This document shows positions 15,601 through 22,677 of a stretch of DNA of 30,873 bases, one piece after another. The number at the start of each line of letters is the position of its first letter. The stretch's first letter is position 1. Location: the NCBI GenBank assembly GCA_039805565.1, contig JBDLTZ010000271.1, forward strand, positions 1 through 30,873. The letters run 5' to 3'. Source of the stretch: CALJIC01 sp039805565. GTDB lineage: Bacteria > Chloroflexota > Chloroflexia > Chloroflexales > Roseiflexaceae. The position numbers and the translations under genes are program-made. The notes under the pieces are model-generated. The model was not told the origin of the DNA. It searched no databases and worked only from the letters and a program-made list of their open reading frames with translations.

Positions 15601-16117
15601 CCTCGTCCACGATGCGGCGCAGCTCAAGCGGCGACTGGCCCGCGGCGCCGGCGAAGGCGATCGAGATGATCGGCGCGGCGTTCGGGTCGAACTTCTGCAC
15701 CACCGGCTCGCGGATGTCGCGCGGGAGGGTGGGGCGCACGCTGCTGATCTTCTCGCGCACGTCCTGATCGGCGCGGTTGACGTCGGTCCCCTCGTTGAAC
15801 TCGAGCACAATCACCGCGATGCCCTCGCTGGAGGTGGAGGTGATGTGCTTGATCCCCTCGATGGTGTTGACGCTGTCCTCGATCGGCTTGGCCACCTGCT
15901 CGGCCACGCTCTCCGGGCCGGCGCCGGGGTACGCCACCGAGACGGCGACGACCGGGACCTCGAAGTCTGGCAGGAAGTTGACCGGGAGGGTGCGGAACGC
16001 CAGAATGCCGAAGGTGATCGTCAGCAGCATGAGCATAGTCACGAAGACAGGCTGTCTGATCGATATGTCCGAAATCGGCATTCCGCTGAGTTTTTCTCTC
16101 GGCGTGCGGATCGCCAT
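12617..16117 (-). CDS. RND-family efflux permease with apparent duplicated membrane segment
   Basis: 1166 residues against about 1040 for AcrB-type pumps. Proton-driven inner-membrane export, working with the adaptor downstream. Seen: TM1 (ISIRQPVFVTMLML, from about 19), porter domain, VGLVIDDAIVVRENI with the proton-relay pair Asp458-Asp459, and GLVVKNSILLVDF near residue 1000 supplying the conserved TM10 lysine. Residues 355-408 and 405-458 resemble each other and each look like TM2-TM3-TM4, giving two helices more than the normal twelve. A His/Glu-rich cytoplasmic loop (about 545-600) and a charged, Pro/Ala-rich C-terminal tail of about 60 residues add length. Start is ATG 16117; ATG 16081 (MPISDISIRQP) is a credible alternative. 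It is divergent from tetR. Substrates unknown. Confidence 0.93.
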   Translation of the reverse strand: MAIRTPREKLSGMPISDISIRQPVFVTMLMLLTITFGILAFRTLPVNFLPDFEVPVVAVSVAYPGAGPESVAEQVAKPIEDSVNTIEGIKHITSTSSEGIAVIVLEFNEGTDVNRADQDVREKISSVRPTLPRDIREPVVQKFDPNAAPIISIAFAGAAGQSPLELRRIVDEEVVPRLQRASGVGSATASGGQERQINVLMDLDKLRAYGILPSQITGALQAANANLGLGNIESGSQEISLRAPSMLQTPEDIADIQITGTNYRISDVAAIEDGVAEERSYTRLDGSDAIIIDVRKQTGSNTVTVADAVKAELARIGETRTDLTYIIPRDSSTAVTASAISSLEELVFATVAALLVVMLFFSGLRNMLITAAVPAAIAVVGLGVLPAMGVPVDKVLVLALSIGLLVVLTFLRDRNTLVTMAGLPVILMGTFAVMPLFGLTINLITLLALALCVGLVIDDAIVVRENIFRHTQRGESPRVAASKGTAEVALSVLAMTFTVVAVFVPVTFTSGTTGIIFKSFGITIAVAILLSLVEAFMFAPMLSANLFRRQKAQEHPHDAAHSHRPEIAEAVERLRLEGNDQDASLIHEATEDPGPLGRAYERLLAWSLRSTWTRLLVIGAAVGVLVLSVGVAAGLKFQFFPQQDPGEFLVGYELPPGTALSETDRLARQTEQIILANSNVEDIITTVGGGGVERAEFFVRLKDDVASKDVENELRPQLTFLPNLTFGLPSVGAPTSTGVTGRQLQLSLQTTQPSAEYAELIARIQQEMAQVPGLLDIDTNYKPGKPELRFVADPVRIGDVGITNNDIASSVRALINGERATVLRQNGQDTDIVVRLREEDRTSPDSLRNIIIPTRSGAVPLTALGTAELASSPTAIRRYDRLNQVIIGANLAEGRNLGEAQQDVQARLDALGVPASVTTSFVGLAQQQSEGFGGLLVAMGLSVLFVYMVLASQFGSFTQPLVIMVAMPFSFIGAFLALRLVGTPLDITGMIGLIMLLGLVVKNSILLVDFTNRLRAAGLPKHSALELAGAIRLRPILMTTMAIVAGSLPVAMGIHVIGTGEGGEFRKGLATVLIGGLITSMFLTLLVVPTAYSLMESLTERSTNFFRRRFGQENDDEGPIAAPAPAHALATVPADGPVNGHANGRSPRPADLRAPEEARPAPEGSR

Positions 16118-16214
16118 GCGTGTTCCCGCTTTCTCTCTACTGGGCTCAATAAACGTGCGTACGCGTCGCTCGGGCCGCGTCGGTCGCTGCTACACTGCAG
16201 AGGGATAGGCTGGA

Positions 16215-16252
16215 TGTCAACCCTTTACACAACCTGTACTCTACAGTAAAAT
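16215..16252. promoter_or_regulatory. Divergent tetR/RND control region with palindromic operator candidate
   Basis: On the plus strand TTTACA (16224-16229), exactly 17 bases and TAAAAT (16247-16252) form a near-consensus promoter for tetR, about 100 bases before its start. Inside the spacer is the palindrome CTGTA-CTC-TACAG (16234-16246), placed where a repressor would block polymerase. On the minus strand TTGACA (16220-16215) is a perfect -35 facing the permease, but I find no convincing -10 at the right spacing. Confidence 0.6.
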
Positions 16253-16357
16253 AACACTACGCGCAAGTAGGACTTTCGTCTTCTTCCCAAGTGGTATACG
16301 CGCTAGATTGGACGATCGGATCTTGCGGACGGTTGCTCAGCAAGAGGTATTCCAGAT

Positions 16358-16960
16358 ATGAGCTCGCTACGTGAGCGGCGCAAGCAGATGCTGCGCGATG
16401 AGATCATCGAGGCGGCCCAGAGCCTCATCGCCGAGAAGGGCTACGGCGCCATGTCGATGGACGAGCTAGCCGCGCACGTCGGGATCTCGAAGCCGACGCT
16501 CTACAGCCACTTCGCGACGAAGGGGGACCTGGTGGTAGAGGCGGCCACGCGCGAGCTGCGGCAGATGGCCAAGCTGATAGAGAGCCAGCCCGAGGAGCGC
16601 TCGCCGCTGGAGCGGCTGGCCTTTGTGATGCAGAAGATCTTGGAGCGCCAGCTCCAGGCGCACTCACTGGGGATCGGGCCCTGGCCGGAGGTGTTCCGCC
16701 TGCTGTGCGAGCACGAGAGCTCGCTCAGCTGCATGCAGCAGCTAGACCGCTACATTGTGGCTCAGGTGCAGGCGGGGATGGCCCACGGGGAGATCGACCC
16801 GGCGCTGGACGAGGCGGCGGTGGTGCGGGCCTTCTACGGTATGGCGAGCGCCGTGCCACACGGGCGCATCACCGCGGCGCCGGTCGTGGATCTCGGACGC
16901 ACCGCAGACGCGCTGGTGGCGATCTTCGTGCGTGGCGTGCGACGGAGTCGTGAGGCGTGA
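16358..16960 (+). CDS. TetR/AcrR-family transcriptional regulator
   Basis: 200 residues, the usual length. The N-terminal helix-turn-helix shows MSMDELAAHVGISKPTLYSHF (about 32-51), the classic TetR recognition helix ending in the L/I-Y-x-H/Y-F signature. The rest is a helical ligand-binding domain with a Trp/Phe-rich stretch (GIGPWPEVFRLL). It is divergent from the RND permease with a palindrome between promoter boxes, so it probably represses the pump and itself until a ligand binds. The C-terminal SREA and stop codon lie in a GAGTCGTGA repeat. Start is ATG 16358, with AAGAGGT about seven bases upstream. Ligand unknown. Confidence 0.93.
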   Translation: MSSLRERRKQMLRDEIIEAAQSLIAEKGYGAMSMDELAAHVGISKPTLYSHFATKGDLVVEAATRELRQMAKLIESQPEERSPLERLAFVMQKILERQLQAHSLGIGPWPEVFRLLCEHESSLSCMQQLDRYIVAQVQAGMAHGEIDPALDEAAVVRAFYGMASAVPHGRITAAPVVDLGRTADALVAIFVRGVRRSREA

Positions 16961-17017
16961 GTCTTGAGGCGTGAGTCGTGAGTCTTGAGGCGCTTGACAG
17001 CGCAATTCTCAAGACTC
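16945..17017. repeat. GAGTCGTGA/GAGTCTTGA repeat cluster with hairpin
   Basis: About five copies of GAGTC or GAGGC joined by GT or TT follow the end of tetR. A perfect 10-bp inverted repeat, GAGTCTTGAG (16980-16989) and CTCAAGACTC (17008-17017), lies between the convergent tetR and isomerase-like genes and may act as a two-way terminator. The first copy provides the tetR stop codon. Confidence 0.75.
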
Positions 17018-17039
17018 GCGACTCGTGGCTCGTGGCTCG

Positions 17040-17795
17040 CTACGCGTGCCCAAGCCGGGTAAGGTACTCGCGGCTCATGCGCACGCTCTCGAGCGCCGGG
17101 CGCTCGCAGCGGTCCTGCTCGACGATGAACCAGTGCGCGCCCGCGCTCTCGCCGGCCGCGATGATACCGGGGATGTCGAGCGTGCCGTGGCCCACCTCGG
17201 CGAACACGCGGCTGCCCTCCTTCATGTCCTTGAGGTGGACGTGCGACACCCGCCCGCTGAACTCGGCTAGCAGCGCTACCGGGTCAAGCCCGGCGTAGGC
17301 CGCCCAGTAGGCGTCGATCTCGAACCCCATCACCGCGGGGTCGGTGTTGTCGCGCAGGATGTGCAGGCCGGTGGTGTCGCCGAAGCGCTGCAGCTCGAAG
17401 TCGTGGTTGTGGTAAGAGAACCGCAGCCCGGCGTCGGCCACCTTCTGCCCGATGCCGGCCAGCGTCTCGGCCAGCCGCTTGTACCCCGCGGCGTCGGAGC
17501 GTCGCTCGAGCGGCAGGAAGGGGCAGATGACGTAGGTTCCGCCGAGCGTCTTCATCTCGTCGATCGCCGCGTCCAGCGAGCCCTCAAGCCGGTCCAGGCC
17601 GATGTGTGCACCGGCCACCTTCAGCCCAAGCGCGTCGAGCTCGGGGCGCAGCTCGGCCGCCGTCATCCCGCCGAGCCCCGCCAGCTCCACCGCGCCGTAG
17701 CCCATCTCCGCCACCGCGCGCAGCGTGCCCCGGAAGTCCTTCTGTGCCTCGTCGCGCAGCGTGTACATCTGCAGGCCGATCGGGTTCGTTGCCAT
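17040..17795 (-). CDS. Sugar phosphate isomerase/epimerase-type TIM barrel (AP endonuclease 2 superfamily)
   Basis: 251 residues. It begins IGLQMYTLRDEAQKD, the usual first strand of this superfamily. Expected metal and acid/base residues appear in FSYHNHDFEL, GFEIDAYWAAYAG, VSHVHLKDMKEG and FIVEQDRCE near the end. Such enzymes epimerise or isomerise keto-sugars and often partner Gfo/Idh/MocA dehydrogenases, of which this window has four (none adjacent). ATG 17795 has AGGAG nine bases upstream. It converges with tetR and is divergent from the FAD enzyme. Exact reaction unknown. Confidence 0.88.
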   Translation of the reverse strand: MATNPIGLQMYTLRDEAQKDFRGTLRAVAEMGYGAVELAGLGGMTAAELRPELDALGLKVAGAHIGLDRLEGSLDAAIDEMKTLGGTYVICPFLPLERRSDAAGYKRLAETLAGIGQKVADAGLRFSYHNHDFELQRFGDTTGLHILRDNTDPAVMGFEIDAYWAAYAGLDPVALLAEFSGRVSHVHLKDMKEGSRVFAEVGHGTLDIPGIIAAGESAGAHWFIVEQDRCERPALESVRMSREYLTRLGHA

Positions 17796-17913
17796 GACCG
17801 CATGCTCCTATCGGGCGCGGCGGGGTGCGCCCCGTCCGCCCTTGTTTCGTATAGAATGCGCGTGTCATGTTTCACCAGCTCATCCGCTTTGTCAAACCAC
17901 GGATCGTGACACA

Positions 17914-19197
17914 ATGCACACTCTTATTATCGGCGCCGGCGTGGCCGGTCTCACCTGCGCGCGCGAGCTCGCGCGCGCCGGGGCGGACGTGACGGTGCTG
18001 GAGGCCTCCGACGGGGTAGGGGGGCGCGTGCGCTCAGACCATGCCGGCGGCTACACCTTCGACCGCGGCTTCCAGGTGCTCTTCACCGCCTACCCGGCCG
18101 TCCAGCGCCAGCTCGACCTGCGCGCGCTCGATCTGCGGCGCTTCGACCCTGGGGCGCTGATCTGCGTGGGCGGGCGGCGCGAAGTGCTGACCGACCCGCT
18201 GCGCGACTCGGACCGCGGTGCGGCTCTGGCCGCGGTGCTCAGCCCTGCCCTACCGCTGGCAGACAAATTCCGCACGCTGCTGCTGGCGCTTGAGCTGCGC
18301 GGCAAGACCGTGGACGAGGTGCTGGCGGGCGAGGACGAGGCGACGCTGGTCTACCTGGAGCGGCGCGGCTTCAGCCGGCGCGCGGTGGAGCTGTTCTTCC
18401 GGCCGTTCTTCGCCGGGATCTTCCTCGAGCGCGAGCTGGCGACCAGTGCGAAGTGCTTCCGCTTTAACTACAAGATGCTGAGCGACGGCGAGACGGTGGT
18501 CCCGGCGCGTGGTATGGGGGCGATCTCGGAGCAGCTGGCGGCGCCGCTCGTGGAGCGCGGGCGCGTGCGCCTCTCCTCCCCTGCCGTGGCCCTGCTCTGG
18601 GACGGCGGGCGCGCTGCGGGAGCTGTGCTGGCGAGCGGCGAGGAGCTGCGCGCCGACGCGGTGGTGGTGGCGACGTCCGCGCCGGAGGTGGCGCGCCTCA
18701 GCGGCCTGCCGATGCCCGAGGCGAGCAACGGCGTGACGACGGTCTACTTCGGCGGGGACGCGCCCGTGTTCCGCGGCAAGAAGATCGCGCTGAACCCGGC
18801 GCCGGGCGCCTTTGTGAACAACGCGCAGATGCTGAGCAACGTGGCGCCTGAGTACGCGCCAGCAGGGAGGCACCTGCTCTCGGCCAGCGTGCTTGGCGTG
18901 TCGGATCTAAGTGACGCGGAGCTAGCGCGAGCCGCCCTCCGCGACCTGCACGCCATGTTCGCGGGCGACCGGGCGGCGCTGGCGGCGCTGGCGCAGTACC
19001 AGCTGCTGCGGGTCTACCGTATCCCATACGGCCAGTTTGCGCAGCCGCCGGGCATCCACCCCACGCTGCCGGACAACCGCACGGGACGCCCGGGGCTCTA
19101 CCTGGCCTCGGAGATCACCGAGGCGAGCAGCCTGAACGCGGCGATGATCAGCGGGGAGAAGTGCGCCGCCGCGGTGCTGGCCGACCTCGGCAGGTAG
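17914..19197 (+). CDS. FAD-dependent amine oxidase / phytoene-desaturase-like oxidoreductase
   Basis: 427 residues. The dinucleotide-binding motif sits at the very N-terminus (LIIGAGVAGLTCARELARAG, then VTVLEASDGVGGRVRS), which fixes the start at ATG 17914 although the frame is open to 17725. The family C-terminal FAD signature GLYLASEITEASSLNAA is present, and RGMGAISEQLA (PGGMxxLxxxLA-like) lies mid-protein. It resembles plant- and cyanobacteria-type 'NAD(P)/FAD-dependent oxidoreductase' proteins near carotenoid enzymes. No crtB- or crtI-type partner is adjacent, though a polyprenyl synthase homologue lies 2.4 kb away. TATAGA at about 17850 may be its -10. Substrate unknown. Confidence 0.85.
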   Translation: MHTLIIGAGVAGLTCARELARAGADVTVLEASDGVGGRVRSDHAGGYTFDRGFQVLFTAYPAVQRQLDLRALDLRRFDPGALICVGGRREVLTDPLRDSDRGAALAAVLSPALPLADKFRTLLLALELRGKTVDEVLAGEDEATLVYLERRGFSRRAVELFFRPFFAGIFLERELATSAKCFRFNYKMLSDGETVVPARGMGAISEQLAAPLVERGRVRLSSPAVALLWDGGRAAGAVLASGEELRADAVVVATSAPEVARLSGLPMPEASNGVTTVYFGGDAPVFRGKKIALNPAPGAFVNNAQMLSNVAPEYAPAGRHLLSASVLGVSDLSDAELARAALRDLHAMFAGDRAALAALAQYQLLRVYRIPYGQFAQPPGIHPTLPDNRTGRPGLYLASEITEASSLNAAMISGEKCAAAVLADLGR

Positions 19198-19248
19198 GGC
19201 TGGAGCGCGGGGCGAGACCGTGACGGCGGGGCATCAGCGCAGGCTCTA

Positions 19249-21450
19249 CTAGGGGGCAAGCGCGCCGAGGGCGGGGGGGGCCTGAGAAGCGGAGGGCTCG
19301 GGGGCCGGCAGCAGCTCGAGACAGTACGCGCCGAACGGCTCGAGCGTCAGCTGGAGCCCCTGCAGCGCCGCCGGGCTCCAGGTGTCGCGCCCGGCCTCAC
19401 GCCAGCGGGCGCCGCTCAGCAGGTCCACAATTGCGAGCTCGCCGGCGGCTGGGGCGACGTGCGCCGGCACCTGCACCGTGACCGTCTGCCGGTGGGCGCC
19501 AGTGTTGAGCAGGCCGATCACCGACCGCCCCTCGAGCGTGCGCAGGACCGCCAGCACCTGCCGGCTGTTGCACGTGATCTCACCGAACGAGACGGCCCCC
19601 AGGCGCAGCGGATCTGAGGCGGCGCGTGCCCGCAGGAGCGCGGCGATGAAAGGCTCGTCGCCCTCCTCCTGGCCGCCCATAATCATTGGCACAAAGCCGC
19701 ACAGCACCACCGCCGCCAGAAGCATCCGGCTGATACGCGAGCCGCGCATCCCGTCCGCGAGCGGGTTGAGGTCGCGCGTGTGGTAGCTCTCGGTGTAGCA
19801 GACGCGCACCGTGTCGGGCGGCAGGGCGCCCCAGTGGTCGGTGAGCCACTCGGCAAGGTCGGCGGGCGAGATGCGGGCGAGCCCGAGGTGGAAGAGCATG
19901 TGGTGTGGCAGCTCGTCCACGGCGAAGTCCTGTCGCTGGGTGCAGACCGGCCCGCCGAGCGCCCCGAGGAGCGCGGCGTCGGAGCGCACGGCGCGGATGG
20001 CGACGCGCAGCCGCTCGGCGAGCCCGAGGTACGCGAGGGTGCTGGCGCTGGCGTGGTAGGGCAGGCCGCGCGCCCAGTTCGGCGGGGGCGTGCGCGGGGG
20101 AGTGATGCGGAAGCCGTCGAGCTCGTAGGCACGCATCAGGCCGGTGGCCCAGCCGAGCGCGTACTCCTGCAGCCCGCGGTGCGCCCAGTCGAACGCGACC
20201 CAGCCCCCCTCGCCGTGGGTGCGCGCGGGGGAGCCACGCTCGTCCACGCAGAACCAGGCGGGGTGCTCGCGCACCATGGGTGAGTCGGGGGCGACGCCTG
20301 CGAGCGGGAGGTCGAGCAGGACGCGCACCCCGACGGCGTGCGCACGGCAGACCAGCGCGCGGAGGTCCTCGGGGGTGCCGAGCGCCTGGTCGATCTGCGT
20401 GAGGCTCTGCGGGGCGTACGGGTGCCCGGCGGCCCGACCCTCGTCCCACAGCTGCCCGGGCGGCGCGCCGTAGTCCCAGATCGGCAGGAGGCAGATCGTG
20501 CTGATGCCCAGGTCCGCGAGCCGCGGCAGTGTATCGGTGAGGGCGCGGAAGCCGCCGCAGCGCCCGGGGTGGACTTCATAGATCGCGGCGTCGCGCACCC
20601 ACACGGCGCGGGGTGGCGCGTCCGGCGGGGGGGAGCCGGCGGCGAGCGCCCAGGTGCGCTGGAAGGCGGCGAGCGCCTCGCGCCAGGGCTCGCGTAGCAG
20701 CAGGATATACTGGGCGTCGGCGCTGAGCGCCACATCGGAGCGGAGCCAGTCGGCCAGCTCCACCTGATGGGCCAGCGTGAGAGCGCGGCCGTTGCCCTCG
20801 ACCTCAGGCCGGGCGGGCTCGACCGCGCTGTGGTACCAGCAGAGCAGGCTCTCGTCGCCCGCCTCGTCGTGGACGGCCAGCAGGCCGGCGGCGAACGTGG
20901 GCGCCGGCTCGAGCGCGCGGCCGTCGCGGATGCCGGGGGCAAAGAAGCGCCGCGGCAGCACATCGCGGCGAAGCTCGGCGGCCACGGCCAGTGGCACGTG
21001 GGGGCGAACGCTGTTGCCGGGGGCGTCGAAGCGCGCTGTGTCGAGCCCGCCCGAGCGCACCCAGGGCAGCGCCATCCGCACGCCGCGCAGCCGAACCTCA
21101 TCCTCGCCCACATTCTGGAGCGTGACCCGGCGGGCGATAAGGGTCCCTGTCACACGGTAGCGATCGTAGACGATGATCGGCCCGATGCCGACCGTGATCA
21201 TGATTTCCGTGGCGTCGTCGCGCTCCGTGACGTTGTGGCCCAGGTAGCGGACGAAGGCGCTATCGGCGAGCCAGCCGCGCTCGCCGAGCCGCACGTCGAC
21301 TGAAGGGCGCGGGTTGCCGTGTCCGGCCAGGTTCTGGCCGCCGACGAGGCCTAGCACACGCAGGCCGCCGTCCTCGCGCGAGAACCCGATCTCGATCTCG
21401 GCGCAGCGGACAGTGACGAGCTCTTGAGACTGGTCGATGGTGTAGGTCAT
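19249..21450 (-). CDS. GH13 alpha-amylase-fold protein, probable pseudoenzyme
   Basis: 733 residues. An N-terminal beta-rich domain (about 1-270) precedes a GH13-type barrel beginning AAIYEVHPGRCGGF (288-301), then LADLGISTICLLPIWDYG (311-328). The strand-8 helix region MLLAAVVLCGFVPMIMGGQEEG (576-597) matches the GH13 consensus. A C-terminal beta domain ends the protein. Key residues appear lost: the nucleophile motif GFRxD is DGFRIT (Thr450), D-x-V-x-N-H is DLPLAGV (380-386), the acid Glu motif is LLGALGG (494-500), and NHD is YHTRD (556-560). It may bind rather than cleave glucans, or use different residues. ATG 21450 is a plausible start, preceded by AGGGG. It follows the polyprenyl synthase on the same strand. 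Confidence 0.82.
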   Translation of the reverse strand: MTYTIDQSQELVTVRCAEIEIGFSREDGGLRVLGLVGGQNLAGHGNPRPSVDVRLGERGWLADSAFVRYLGHNVTERDDATEIMITVGIGPIIVYDRYRVTGTLIARRVTLQNVGEDEVRLRGVRMALPWVRSGGLDTARFDAPGNSVRPHVPLAVAAELRRDVLPRRFFAPGIRDGRALEPAPTFAAGLLAVHDEAGDESLLCWYHSAVEPARPEVEGNGRALTLAHQVELADWLRSDVALSADAQYILLLREPWREALAAFQRTWALAAGSPPPDAPPRAVWVRDAAIYEVHPGRCGGFRALTDTLPRLADLGISTICLLPIWDYGAPPGQLWDEGRAAGHPYAPQSLTQIDQALGTPEDLRALVCRAHAVGVRVLLDLPLAGVAPDSPMVREHPAWFCVDERGSPARTHGEGGWVAFDWAHRGLQEYALGWATGLMRAYELDGFRITPPRTPPPNWARGLPYHASASTLAYLGLAERLRVAIRAVRSDAALLGALGGPVCTQRQDFAVDELPHHMLFHLGLARISPADLAEWLTDHWGALPPDTVRVCYTESYHTRDLNPLADGMRGSRISRMLLAAVVLCGFVPMIMGGQEEGDEPFIAALLRARAASDPLRLGAVSFGEITCNSRQVLAVLRTLEGRSVIGLLNTGAHRQTVTVQVPAHVAPAAGELAIVDLLSGARWREAGRDTWSPAALQGLQLTLEPFGAYCLELLPAPEPSASQAPPALGALAP

Positions 21451-21496
21451 CGTGGCCCCTGGTAGCGCGCCCGTGTGAGCGAAGAGCAGCGTTCGT

Positions 21497-21568
21497 GAGC
21501 CACAGAGATGGCAGAGGACACAGAGGGATGCGCCGGCGTCGTCTGTGATCTCCCCGGCCTCTGCGGCC
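21497..21568. repeat. CACAGAG-type short repeats upstream of the GH13-like gene
   Basis: CACAGAGATGGCAGAGGACACAGAGG (21501-21526) repeats the words CACAGAG and GCAGAGG. An imperfect inverted copy (GTCTGTGATCTCC, CCTCTGCGGCC) lies at 21541-21568. It fills most of the 138-base gap. Confidence 0.55.
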
Positions 21569-21588
21569 TAACCGTCAGGCCCGCTGCG

Positions 21589-22512
21589 CTACGACACGGC
21601 GGCATCCGTGATCGCGGCGAGCGCATCACGGGCTGCGCCGGGGGGCAGGGATGCAAGGTGCGCACGCGCACGGGCCGCGTGGGCTGCGGCGTCGGCTCGG
21701 GCGCGCTCGACTCCGCCGAGCCGCTGCACTTCATCGAGCGTGGCGCGGACAGTCGCATCGTCCGCCGGCGCGTCGAGGCGCTCGGCGAGTTGGGGGCCAC
21801 CGGCGTGCACGGCGTAGATCAGTGGGAGGGTGATGATCCCCGCGCGCAGAGCACGCCCCGCGCCTGTGTAGTCACGGGCGTCGGCGGTGATCTGGAGGGC
21901 GAGCCCGAGCTCGTGCCCAAACTGCTCGAGCGCGTCGACCTGATCCTGGCGGAGGCCGCCACACACCCCGCCCGCCGCGGCGGCAGACGCGAACAGCGAC
22001 GCCGAAACGCAGCCGATGCGGTACAAATACTGCTCGCGCGCCTGCTCCAGCGGCGCCACGACGGTCACCGGCGCCATCTGGCCCTCGCAGATTGCCATCA
22101 GGCTGCGCGAGTAGTACGCGATGATCTGCGGGTCTGGCGTGAGGGCCATCTCCGCGGCCGACAGCGCCAGCAGGTAGTCCCCCACCATGAGCGCTGCCCC
22201 GCCGCCCCAGCGCGGCTCCGAGCCGACGGTGCCACGGCGGCGCTCGGCCTCGTCTACGAGCTCGTCGTGGACCCCCGAGGCGGCGGCGATGAGCTCGACG
22301 GAGGCGGCGGCGTGGGCTGCTCGCTCGAGCGCGTAGTCGCCGAGGCGCGCCGCGAGCAGCACGATGGCGGCTCGGAGGCGCCCTTCCTCCGGCGCGAGGT
22401 GCTGGGCGGCGATCCCGGCGACCACCGGGCGGGTGGTGGCCCGCTCAGCGACGATCTGGTCAACGCGCTCCAGGTCCGGGACGATCTCGGGTGGGATGGG
22501 GGCCTGTGTCAT
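21589..22512 (-). CDS. Polyprenyl synthase family protein with degraded second Asp motif
   Basis: 307 residues, all-helical trans-prenyltransferase family, which builds isoprenoid diphosphates from IPP. The first Asp-rich motif is present as VHDELVDEAERRRG (Asp83-Glu84-x-x-Asp87). The second, normally QIxDDxxD, reads QITADARD (207-214), so its first Asp is Ala210. The GK-x-TLPL motif reads AGIITLPLIYA, without the lysine. SASLFASAAAAGG (170-182) matches the normal K-T/S-A-x-L helix except for the lysine. It may be a weakly active or regulatory subunit of a two-protein synthase. ATG 22512 lies about 32 bases after a TATACT -10 candidate. It is divergent from the sugar dehydrogenase gene. Confidence 0.87.
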   Translation of the reverse strand: MTQAPIPPEIVPDLERVDQIVAERATTRPVVAGIAAQHLAPEEGRLRAAIVLLAARLGDYALERAAHAAASVELIAAASGVHDELVDEAERRRGTVGSEPRWGGGAALMVGDYLLALSAAEMALTPDPQIIAYYSRSLMAICEGQMAPVTVVAPLEQAREQYLYRIGCVSASLFASAAAAGGVCGGLRQDQVDALEQFGHELGLALQITADARDYTGAGRALRAGIITLPLIYAVHAGGPQLAERLDAPADDATVRATLDEVQRLGGVERARADAAAHAARARAHLASLPPGAARDALAAITDAAVS

Positions 22513-22550
22513 GCCTTGCTCTCTGGTGGTGCGGGCGTCCGTCTCTGGGG

Positions 22551-22556
22551 AGTATA
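22551..22556 (-). promoter_or_regulatory. Candidate -10 for the polyprenyl synthase gene
   Basis: TATACT on the minus strand would start transcription at about 22544, giving a leader of about 32 bases. No strong -35 is visible; the upstream side is the 21-bp hairpin region. Confidence 0.4.
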
Positions 22557-22583
22557 CCGCAGTTCCGGATGGGTGGAAAGGTG

Positions 22584-22627
22584 CGCCCTCTCACCGGCCC
22601 CTCATCTGAGGGGCCGGTGAGAGGGCG
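22584..22627. repeat. Perfect 21-bp inverted repeat between divergent genes
   Basis: 22584-22604 pairs without mismatch with 22607-22627 around a two-base centre (TC). It has no T-run and lies between divergent promoters, not at a gene end, so it is unlikely to be an ordinary terminator. It could form a cruciform, bind a regulator, or be a dispersed GC-hairpin element. Confidence 0.8.
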
Positions 22628-22634
22628 TGCGCTC

Positions 22635-22643
22635 TGCTACACT
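22635..22643 (+). promoter_or_regulatory. Extended -10 for the sugar dehydrogenase gene
   Basis: TGCTACACT matches TGnTAnanT. Expected start is about 22650, with a leader of about 28 bases holding GCGAGGTGA before ATG 22678. The right arm of the hairpin occupies the -35 region. Confidence 0.45.
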
Positions 22644-22677
22644 ACTCGCGGATATCGTGTATCAGCGAGGTGAACTT

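Noticed and set aside
14708..16249. Plus-strand open frame of 513 codons rich in His/Gln/Arg
   Set aside because: Antisense shadow of the RND permease; no motifs and extreme composition.
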